This document shows positions 41,169 through 46,856 of a DNA stretch of 46,856 bases, one piece after another. Source of the DNA: an uncultured Spirochaetaceae bacterium. Lineage in GTDB: Bacteria > Spirochaetota > Spirochaetia > Sphaerochaetales > Sphaerochaetaceae. Position numbers and translations under genes: made by a program. The DNA is taken from assembly GCA_944389065.1 (NCBI GenBank), contig CALXKZ010000073.1:1-46856 (forward strand), in the 5' to 3' direction. The first letter of the stretch is position 1. Each line of letters begins with the position of its first letter. The notes under the pieces were generated by a model. That model was not told the DNA's origin. It did not search any database and worked only from the letters and a program-made list of their open reading frames with translations.

Positions 41169-42499
41169 GCGTATTCAAAGCATATGATATAAGGGGAATA
41201 TGGGGAAAGGAAATCGACGAGGATCTCTGTTATAAAGCCGGGTTCTTCCTCCCGGGGCTTCTCAAAGCCAATGAGATCGTTGTCGGGAGGGATATCAGGC
41301 TCAGCTCTGAAGCTGCGCACGATGCTCTTATCAAAGGGATAACGGACAGTGGAGCTGATGTTCTTGATCTTGGAGTCAGCACAACGCCCATGGTCTGCTT
41401 TGCGCTTGTTTACCTATCAGCAGGAGCATCCGTGCAGATAACTGCATCACACAATCCCCCGGAATACAATGGACTGAAGATCAATAGCAGAGGGGCTGTT
41501 CCTGTAGGAGGCGACTCGGGTCTGAAAAACCTTGAGAAGCTCTGTGCTGAAGGCACTGTCAATATGTCGCCATGCAAAGGAGTCATCAAGGATGCATCCT
41601 ATATAAAAGATGCATATACAGCATTCCTGAAGGACAAAGCAGAGGATTATTCATCTATCAGGATGACGATAGATTGCTCAAGCGGCGTAAGCTCACTGAT
41701 CATCAAGGATATCCTTCCCGATGCGGATTATATCAATGATGCATTCGATGGAACATTCTCATCCCATGAGCCGAATCCGCTCGACGAGAGCAACTGCAGG
41801 CAGCTTGAGGAAGAAGTGGTAAAGAACCATAGCGATATCGGGATAATCTATGATGGTGATGCCGACAGGGTTGTTTTTGTAGATGAGAGAGGCAGATTCA
41901 TACAACCAGACTACATGATTGCGGTTCTTGGACTGTACTACAAGGCCCAGAATAGAACAGGAAAAGCCCTGCAGGACATAAGGACATCCCGTTCTGCAAC
42001 GGAATACTTAGAGGCTCTGGGTTTTGATGTCCATACATGGAAAGTCGGACATGCTTTTGCAAAGAAGAAGCTCAGGGAGATAAAAGGCGTATTCGGCGGC
42101 GAGCTTGCAGGACACTATTATCTTGGGGATTTCTACTGCTGTGACAGCGGCATCCTTGCTTCGCTTCATGTTCTTTCTGTTCTGAAGAAGCTGAAAAAAG
42201 AGGGAAAGACATTGTCCAGTCTCATAAGCAGCATCGTGAAGTACCCTAACAGCGGAGAGGTGAATTTCAGGCTGGAGCAGAAAGATGAGGCAATACAGGC
42301 TTTATATGACAGATATGCTCCAGAAGCATCAAGGATCCTCGATTTCGATGGATACAGGATTGAATACCCAAGCTGGTGGTTCAATGTAAGGAAATCGAAC
42401 ACTGAGCCCTATCTGAGGATTGTCGCAGAAGCCGATACAGAAGAGCTTCTTGAAGAGAAAATGAGCGAAATACGGGAGATTATCGGAAGATTTTCCTGA
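41165..42499 (+). CDS. manB: Phosphomannomutase / phosphoglucomutase
   Basis: This 444-residue alpha-D-phosphohexomutase has FKAYDIRGIWGKEID at the start, phosphoserine loop VQITASHNPPEYNGLKI, metal loop IIYDGDADRVVFVD, sugar loop VFGGELAGHYYL and phosphate loop VRKSNTEPYLRIVAEA. GGELAGH and KSNTEP are those of the ManB/AlgC subgroup that accepts mannose and glucose phosphates. It differs from the longer PgcA-type mutase at 19-20.8 kb. It probably makes mannose 1-phosphate or glucose 1-phosphate for surface sugars, with galE 65 nt downstream. Confidence 0.9.
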   Translation: MSVFKAYDIRGIWGKEIDEDLCYKAGFFLPGLLKANEIVVGRDIRLSSEAAHDALIKGITDSGADVLDLGVSTTPMVCFALVYLSAGASVQITASHNPPEYNGLKINSRGAVPVGGDSGLKNLEKLCAEGTVNMSPCKGVIKDASYIKDAYTAFLKDKAEDYSSIRMTIDCSSGVSSLIIKDILPDADYINDAFDGTFSSHEPNPLDESNCRQLEEEVVKNHSDIGIIYDGDADRVVFVDERGRFIQPDYMIAVLGLYYKAQNRTGKALQDIRTSRSATEYLEALGFDVHTWKVGHAFAKKKLREIKGVFGGELAGHYYLGDFYCCDSGILASLHVLSVLKKLKKEGKTLSSLISSIVKYPNSGEVNFRLEQKDEAIQALYDRYAPEASRILDFDGYRIEYPSWWFNVRKSNTEPYLRIVAEADTEELLEEKMSEIREIIGRFS

Positions 42500-42564
42500 T
42501 TTGCAGGAAAATTATGCATCTGATTCTTTCTTACTTAGGTATAGCATCCTTAATGGAGGTAAAT

Positions 42565-43542
42565 ATGAAGGTACTGTTATTCGGAGGCGCAGGATATATA
42601 GGAACACACGTTGCGCTTGCTTTTCTGGACAGAGGGGATGATGTCGGGATTTATGATAATCTTTCATCAGGTCTGAGATCGAATGTCCCAGAAGGTGCTT
42701 CTTTCTATGAAGGAGATATACTGGACAGGGCCAGGGTCTCTGAGGTCCTTTCTGAAGGATGGGACGCTGCCGTGCATCTTGCTGCATTCAAGGCTGCAGG
42801 CGAATCGATGCTGAAGCCTGAGAAATACAGCGAGAACAACATCACAGGTTCTCTTATACTCATAACAGAGTGTGAGAAGCATAACTGCATGAATTTCATT
42901 CTCTCCTCCTCTGCTGCGACATACGGGGAACCGCAGTATCTGCCTATCGATGAAAAGCATCCCAACGATCCGACGAATTACTACGGATACACAAAGCTTG
43001 CAATCGAGGAGAACCTCAGATGGTACTCAAAGCTCCGCGGCATGAGATTCGCGGCCCTCAGATACTTCAATGCTGCCGGTTACGATACCGACGGAAGAAT
43101 GACAGGGCTTGAACGCAATCCTGCGAATCTTCTTCCTATAATCATGGAGTGTGCATGCGGCATCAGAAAGCAGATAGGCATCTTCGGAACCGATTATGAT
43201 ACTCCTGACGGAACATGCATCCGTGATTACGTCCACGTCTCCGATCTGGCAGAAGCGCATGTGCTTGCAGCAAAGTATATCAATGAAGAGAAAGAGAACC
43301 TTATCGTCAACCTCGGCTCAGAGAAAGGAATATCCGTAAAGGAGATGGTTGAAGCTGCAAGACGGATCACAGGAAAGGAGATACCGGCAGTCGACAGCCC
43401 CAGAAGAGCAGGTGACCCAGCTCGTCTTGTCGCCTCTTCCGCACTCGCCCATGAAAAACTAGGCTGGAGTGCCAGAAAGTCCGATGTCGATACTCTGATC
43501 AGCTCTACCTGGATGGTCTATCAGAAAAATTTTATTAAGTAA
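42565..43542 (+). CDS. galE: UDP-glucose 4-epimerase
   Basis: This 325-residue extended short-chain dehydrogenase/reductase has the NAD motif LLFGGAGYIGTHVALAFLD, AVHLAAFKAAGESM, the catalytic Ser in ILSSSAATYG and Tyr-Lys in NYYGYTKLAIEE. ALRYFNAAGYDTDGRM and DGTCIRDYVHVSDLAEAHV, both typical of GalE, follow. It interconverts UDP-glucose and UDP-galactose. The start is the ATG at 42565 after GGAGG; the open frame begins at 42514 without a site. Confidence 0.93.
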   Translation: MKVLLFGGAGYIGTHVALAFLDRGDDVGIYDNLSSGLRSNVPEGASFYEGDILDRARVSEVLSEGWDAAVHLAAFKAAGESMLKPEKYSENNITGSLILITECEKHNCMNFILSSSAATYGEPQYLPIDEKHPNDPTNYYGYTKLAIEENLRWYSKLRGMRFAALRYFNAAGYDTDGRMTGLERNPANLLPIIMECACGIRKQIGIFGTDYDTPDGTCIRDYVHVSDLAEAHVLAAKYINEEKENLIVNLGSEKGISVKEMVEAARRITGKEIPAVDSPRRAGDPARLVASSALAHEKLGWSARKSDVDTLISSTWMVYQKNFIK

Positions 43543-43553
43543 AATACTTTCAG

Positions 43554-43587
43554 AATCCGCAATTTAGCACTGGTTGGATTGCGGATT
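43554..43587 (+). terminator. Terminator-like hairpin after galE
   Basis: The perfect 10-bp stem AATCCGCAAT/ATTGCGGATT has a 14-nt loop and lies 12 nt after the galE stop. The following bases are TTACTTAAAATATT, so the T-run is weak. Confidence 0.6.
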
Positions 43588-43667
43588 TACTTAAAATATT
43601 CAATAAATCATTCTGCATATTGAAATTATTTTGAGCATACATTATATTCTTCCATGGAGAGATATCC

Positions 43668-44909
43668 ATGGACAGAAAACTAGATTTCGAATTCATTGAT
43701 TACAACTACGGACAAAAAGACAACAGCAGAGCAAAAGAGCTCTTCTCCATCGATACAGCCAGAAGAGCCATCAATTTCCACAGGGAAATACCAGGTTATA
43801 AGATCACTCCCCTCGAAGCACTTCCCAATCTTGCGCAGATGCTTGGTCTCGGAGGCATTTACATCAAGGATGAGGCTCAGCGTCTTGAGCTGAACAGCTT
43901 CAAAGTACTAGGTGGTTCTTTCGCGATCTCAAGGTACATACAGAAGAAGCTTGGACTGACTGATGAAGAGACAACATATGACTATCTCGCTTCTGAGGAT
44001 TGCCACAAGAGGCTCGGGGATATAACATTCGCAGCCGCAACCGATGGGAACCATGGACGTGGAATCGCATGGGCTTCGATGAAGCTCAGGCACAAGTGCG
44101 TGATCTACGTCCACAAGGAAACATCGCAGGCTAGAATCGATGGTATCAGAAGATATGGTGCTGATGTCCATGTCGTAGACGGAAACTACGATGATGCGGT
44201 ACGCAAGATCGCAGAGGATGCAAAGACCTACGGCTGGACAATCATCAGCGATACATCATGGGATGGATACACTGAAATCCCTACATGGATCATGCAGGGC
44301 TACACAACAATGCTTCTTGAATCGCAGGAGCAGTTCGCTGGCATGGGAATCATCAGGCCTACCCACGTCGTCGTGCAGGCAGGTGTCGGTGCGCTTGCAG
44401 CATCTGTTATCGGATTCTACTCGGCACTGTTTCCGGACAATCCTCCTATCTTCATCGTCGTTGAGCCCGATAAGGCACCATGCGTATTCGAATCCATCAA
44501 GGCAGATGACGGAAAATGCCACAGCGTAAAAGGAGACCTTGATACAATCATGGCAGGGCTTGCCTGTGGAGACCCGTCCCCTATCGCATTCAATATCCTT
44601 TCGCACAATGCGGATTTCTTCCTGTCTGTTCCTGATTACATTGCTGCACGCGGAATGAGAATCCTTTCCTGTCCGCTCAAGGGAGATCCGTTCATGATCT
44701 CTGGAGAATCAGGAGCTGTACCACTCGGAGCCCTGTACTCAATCATGACAGACAAAGGAGCAGAGGATATCAGAAAGAGCATGAAGCTTGACAAGAATTC
44801 TCTTGTATTCATGGTGAACACGGAAGGAAATACTGATCCAAAGCATTTCAGACAGATTATCTGGGATGGCTGTGATCCAGTCCCGCATGAATTCCGAACC
44901 AGAAGATAG
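43668..44909 (+). CDS. dpaL: Diaminopropionate ammonia-lyase
   Basis: This 413-residue PLP enzyme of fold type II (YgeX/DpaL) splits 2,3-diaminopropionate to pyruvate and two ammonia. The PLP Lys is in RLELNSFKVLGGSFA (K79), AAATDGNHGRGIAWAS has the catalytic Asp, and SWDGYTEIPTWIMQGY and VVVQAGVGALAASV (phosphate loop) are typical; the length is normal. It would let the cell use diaminopropionate or related D-amino acids for carbon and nitrogen. GGAGAG precedes the ATG. It stands alone, with none of its usual purine/carbamoyl-transferase neighbours. Confidence 0.93.
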   Translation: MDRKLDFEFIDYNYGQKDNSRAKELFSIDTARRAINFHREIPGYKITPLEALPNLAQMLGLGGIYIKDEAQRLELNSFKVLGGSFAISRYIQKKLGLTDEETTYDYLASEDCHKRLGDITFAAATDGNHGRGIAWASMKLRHKCVIYVHKETSQARIDGIRRYGADVHVVDGNYDDAVRKIAEDAKTYGWTIISDTSWDGYTEIPTWIMQGYTTMLLESQEQFAGMGIIRPTHVVVQAGVGALAASVIGFYSALFPDNPPIFIVVEPDKAPCVFESIKADDGKCHSVKGDLDTIMAGLACGDPSPIAFNILSHNADFFLSVPDYIAARGMRILSCPLKGDPFMISGESGAVPLGALYSIMTDKGAEDIRKSMKLDKNSLVFMVNTEGNTDPKHFRQIIWDGCDPVPHEFRTRR

Positions 44910-44911
44910 CA

Positions 44912-45295
44912 TCATCCATGGCCCTGGGATACGCCCAGGGCCTTCTTTCTGCCAAGATGCTCTGCCCATCGTTCTGTATAGAATGAAAGGTAATCAGTAT
45001 TGCTGAACAGCTTGGTATAGCTTTTGAGAGCGCACCAGATAAGCGATGGAAGTCCTATGACAAGCAGATACAAAGGTCCAAGATACATGCTCTGAAGAGA
45101 ATGTCCGTATTCATGGAACAGGACAGACTCATTGCCGAGAATACGGAAATCCGCAAGGCTTATGCTGCTTCCCAGCTTCCAGCGGTAGTAAGGGATCCCG
45201 AATCTCTCACATTTGATGCACCTGCGTGAAAGAATGAATCCGATCACTTCCTGCGGAAGCTGCCACAGGACAAGAATAAAATGCAGCACCATCAT
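44912..45295 (-). CDS. Small membrane protein with an HExxH motif
   Basis: This 127-residue protein has two hydrophobic segments (FILVLWQLPQEVIGFIL at the N-terminus, YLGPLYLLVIGLPSLIWCAL near 71-90). Between them lies SVLFHEYGHSLQSMYLG, where HEYGH (61-65) is a zinc-metalloprotease-type HExxH. A Glu-containing TERWAEHLG further on could be a third ligand. I have seen similar short proteins with HEYGHxxQS in other phyla, without known function. It overlaps the GNAT gene by ATGA. Its 3' end contains the dpaL terminator. Confidence 0.65.
   Translation of the reverse strand: MMVLHFILVLWQLPQEVIGFILSRRCIKCERFGIPYYRWKLGSSISLADFRILGNESVLFHEYGHSLQSMYLGPLYLLVIGLPSLIWCALKSYTKLFSNTDYLSFYTERWAEHLGRKKALGVSQGHG
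44920..44950 (+). terminator. Terminator of dpaL inside the end of the convergent gene
   Basis: GGCCCTGGG (44920-44928) pairs with CCCAGGGCC (44934-44942), followed by TTCTTTCT. It ends transcription of dpaL while lying in the last codons of the minus-strand gene. Confidence 0.8.
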
Positions 45296-45735
45296 CCAAG
45301 CCTCCTGCGGTACATGATCATGTCGACAAGCTGCCTGCCATCCTCAAGGACAGGATTGCTGTATTGTAGGAAGAATCCCCTTCTGATTCCATATTCCTCA
45401 AATCCGTTCTTCTCATAGAATGCTCTTGCAGGAGATGAATCCCCTGTTCCCGCAATAAGAAAATCATATGACGAGAACTCAGAGGAAAGAAATGACAGCA
45501 TCGCAGAGCCATATCCCATTCCCCTGAACCTCCTTTCTGTCACGATATTCATTATTTCAGCATTCACTCCATCGGAAATGACAATGGCAAGGACTGCCAG
45601 ATTGCCATTATCATATAGACCGAACATCTGCCCTTTTCCGAGATAACGCCTCAGCATCGCAATATCCTCGTCACCTTCGAGAAGGAGTGGAATATAGCAG
45701 CTTCGGTCTGAATCGATTCTCTTAAAGCTCAGCAA
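45292..45735 (-). CDS. GNAT-family N-acetyltransferase
   Basis: This acetyltransferase has about 148 residues. Conserved parts are NLAVLAIVISDG, then strand 4 and the acetyl-CoA loop INIVTERRFRGMGYGSAML-type (RRFRGMGYGSA, intact RxxGxG), and SPARAFYEKNGFEEYG near the C-terminus. I place the start at TTG 45735 because GGAGGGGG lies 3-6 nt upstream; the ATG at 45786 would overlap the MBL gene by 65 nt and lacks a site. The substrate is unknown. It lies between and overlaps both the MBL hydrolase and the HExxH protein. Confidence 0.78.
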   Translation of the reverse strand: MLSFKRIDSDRSCYIPLLLEGDEDIAMLRRYLGKGQMFGLYDNGNLAVLAIVISDGVNAEIMNIVTERRFRGMGYGSAMLSFLSSEFSSYDFLIAGTGDSSPARAFYEKNGFEEYGIRRGFFLQYSNPVLEDGRQLVDMIMYRRRLG

Positions 45736-46432
45736 GAACCCCCTCCAGATAAGATATCTCCTTCCCTGCGGGAACAGGCTCTGCATGACTGTGGATGACA
45801 GTTTCCGCTCCTATGTCTTTCAATGCGGAAATGAAAGATTCAAGCGCTCTCTTTCCGTATCGTCCCCCACTCTCCAGATCCTTATCCGAAATGATCTCTC
45901 CCGACGATGCATCACCGATAAAAAGCACTCCATCTGATGGAATGAAGACCAGAGTACTGTCATCAGTATGGGGAGAATCTACATGCGAAAGCTCAATAAC
46001 CAGATCTCCCGCATCTATTGAAAGATGGCTGGTAAATGAAATATCCGGAAGAGAAATATCAATTGAATCTGGAGTTGGATACTCTTTTCTCAGGAATGAA
46101 TAATCTTCAGATATATACGAACGGAAAAGCTCTTCAGGAGGAGTTCTCATATCATCCACGAGATGCTTATATGTGATACTATTGGCTATCGACAAACCAT
46201 GAATGGCTGATAATCCGAAGCTGTGATCCCAATGGCTATGGGTCAATATAGTCAGACCTGGAAGCGGCAATCCTTCTTTTTCCAGTTCATCATAGAATTT
46301 CCCGACATGCGATGGAGAGCTTCCTGCATCTACTGCGACAGAGAAGCTACCACCTTTGATATATCCAAGCAAAGGCCGGTCAAGAGAATGATCAGGCGGC
46401 ATAAACATTATTCTGTCAGAGATTCTCACCAT
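45722..46432 (-). CDS. Metallo-beta-lactamase-fold hydrolase
   Basis: This 236-residue protein has the metal-binding motif LTILTHSHWDHSFG (HxHxDH), a preceding Asp in AVDAGSSPSHV, a His in ELSHVDSPHTDDST, the Asp in VLFIGDASSG and a C-terminal His in TVIHSHAEPV. The order is that of the glyoxalase II-like family, but the substrate cannot be read. The start is the ATG at 46432: TATAAT (minus strand, 46440-46445) lies 7 nt before it, and there is no ribosome-binding site, so the mRNA is probably leaderless. It is the first gene of a three-gene overlapping operon. Confidence 0.83.
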   Translation of the reverse strand: MVRISDRIMFMPPDHSLDRPLLGYIKGGSFSVAVDAGSSPSHVGKFYDELEKEGLPLPGLTILTHSHWDHSFGLSAIHGLSIANSITYKHLVDDMRTPPEELFRSYISEDYSFLRKEYPTPDSIDISLPDISFTSHLSIDAGDLVIELSHVDSPHTDDSTLVFIPSDGVLFIGDASSGEIISDKDLESGGRYGKRALESFISALKDIGAETVIHSHAEPVPAGKEISYLEGVLAEL

Positions 46433-46439
46433 GTTTTTG

Positions 46440-46445
46440 ATTATA
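46440..46445 (-). promoter_or_regulatory. -10 box of the MBL-GNAT-HExxH operon
   Basis: A perfect TATAAT on the minus strand lies 7 nt before the ATG. The -35 region is weak (TCGGCT at 18 nt). Confidence 0.5.
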
Positions 46446-46553
46446 TCATCAAGCAATCTTAATAGCCGAGCCAAATTTTCATTTTTGCAATTGCTTATAT
46501 GATAATAAAATAAAATACACAATCAAAAACTTATAAAACTTTTTGCAAAAGTG

Positions 46554-46582
46554 TTGACATGAATGCCGCTTTCCGGCAGAAT
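46554..46582 (+). promoter_or_regulatory. Promoter of tRNA-Asp
   Basis: TTGACA (46554-46559), 17 nt, CAGAAT (46577-46582); the -10 ends 11 nt before the mature tRNA. Confidence 0.7.
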
Positions 46583-46593
46583 AACCCTTGCCT

Positions 46594-46667
46594 GTGGGAG
46601 TAGCGAAGCTGGTTATCGCGCTGGCCTGTCACGCCGGAGATCGCGGGTTCGAGCCCCGTCTCTCACG
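46594..46667 (+). tRNA. tRNA-Asp (GTC)
   Basis: The 74-nt cloverleaf has acceptor GTGGGAG paired with CTCTCAC (one G-U) and a D-arm GCG/CGC. The anticodon stem CTGGC/GCCGG holds loop CTGTCAC, giving anticodon GTC. The T-arm is GCGGG-TTCGAGC-CCCGT and the discriminator is G. CCA is not encoded. A promoter and a terminator flank it. Its last 22 bases plus two more recur at 12631-12654. Confidence 0.92.
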
Positions 46668-46671
46668 AATT

Positions 46672-46706
46672 CGAATAAGTCCTTGCACTGCAAGGACTTA
46701 TTTCGT
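46672..46706 (+). terminator. Terminator of tRNA-Asp
   Basis: ATAAGTCCTTG (46675-46685) pairs with CAAGGACTTAT (46691-46701), followed by TTCGTTATT. It starts 5 nt after the tRNA. Confidence 0.8.
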
Positions 46707-46734
46707 TATTCAGGGGTCTTAATTTGGGAAATTT

Positions 46735-46762
46735 AAACCAAATTTGAACCAAATTTAGACCA
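46735..46762 (+). repeat. Three 11-bp-spaced ACCA repeats after tRNA-Asp
   Basis: ACCA occurs at 46737, 46748 and 46759 within AAACCAAATTT, GAACCAAATTT and AGACCAATTG, an exact 11-bp period. Similar units follow the tRNA scar at 12.55 kb. They resemble arm-type sites of a tyrosine integrase; no integrase gene is in the window. The rest, 46763-46856, shows no gene. Confidence 0.45.
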
Positions 46763-46856
46763 ATTGAGAGTCGGACTTCCGTCTTTTGCAACGTATTTTC
46801 CAAAACTAAGTACTACTTACGACGCATTTTCCACAGTAAAACTAGCATAGGAGCGA

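Noticed and set aside
12631..46669. The two tRNA-Asp end sequences as attL and attR of one 34-kb integrated element
   Set aside because: They are in inverted orientation, and the block between them is ordinary housekeeping DNA without integrase or phage genes. Attachment sites of one element must be direct repeats.
1..46856. CRISPR arrays
   Set aside because: I saw no regularly spaced 25-40-nt direct repeats; the only periodic repeats are short 11-bp units near the tRNA ends.

Overview
The window looks like a chromosomal segment of a diderm, probably fermentative bacterium, most likely a spirochaete (Sphaerochaeta/Treponema-like gut lineage). This is inferred from gene style and not from a search. 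The supports are a single-chain PyrB-PyrI aspartate carbamoyltransferase, an unusually long (428 aa) PRPP synthetase, a signal-peptide beta-barrel protein, D-lactate dehydrogenase and phosphotransacetylase, and standard stop codons. Shine-Dalgarno sites (AGGAGG type) are strong at many genes, but a distinct set of genes lacks them and carries a -10 box 6-7 nt before the ATG.

Bases 1-12,650 are a mosaic accessory region. It holds an insertion sequence with long composite ends and a nonsense-broken transposase (184-1713), sitting beside a gene fragment. A two-gene toxin-antitoxin-like pair follows (1809-2536), then decayed remnants (2755-3486) and a KamA-type radical SAM enzyme facing ldhA across a bidirectional terminator. 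A diguanylate cyclase gene (7753 leftward) runs out of frame into a 5'-truncated EamA transporter gene, which looks like a deletion scar. Next come an rRNA uracil methyltransferase (rlmD type), a MATE exporter, and a two-gene operon of an aspartate-dehydrogenase-like protein with a dehydrogenase-like protein lacking its catalytic residues. The region ends at a 24-nt scar of a tRNA-Asp 3' end (12631-12654, minus strand).

Bases 13,000-46,450 are a compact housekeeping block. Its parts are: small ORF, OMP, LRR protein, methyltransferase, pta; rsmA and comEC-like; phosphoglucomutase; a gph/rlmI divergent pair; corA with an apparent leader peptide and alternative hairpins; a complete de novo pyrimidine operon from carbamoyl phosphate onward (pyrBI-pyrE-pyrF-pyrDK-pyrC), preceded by promoter, leader peptide and intrinsic terminator; a HAD-RidA fusion, suhB and a giant acidic protein; prs, aminotransferase, mscS and a small membrane/lipoprotein; an rRNA methyltransferase with a 200-residue Arg/Asp/Tyr/Gly tail; hypothetical, manB-like and galE; dpaL; and an overlapping trio of HExxH membrane protein, GNAT and MBL-fold hydrolase. 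PRPP synthetase makes the co-substrate of PyrE, and the two hexose-phosphate mutases plus GalE supply sugar nucleotides.

Bases 46,554-46,856 hold an intact tRNA-Asp(GTC) with promoter and terminator, then three 11-bp-spaced ACCA repeats resembling integrase arm sites. The same tRNA end, hairpin and repeat order occurs in inverted orientation at 12.5-12.65 kb, so the housekeeping block lies between two inverted tRNA-Asp attachment-type sequences.
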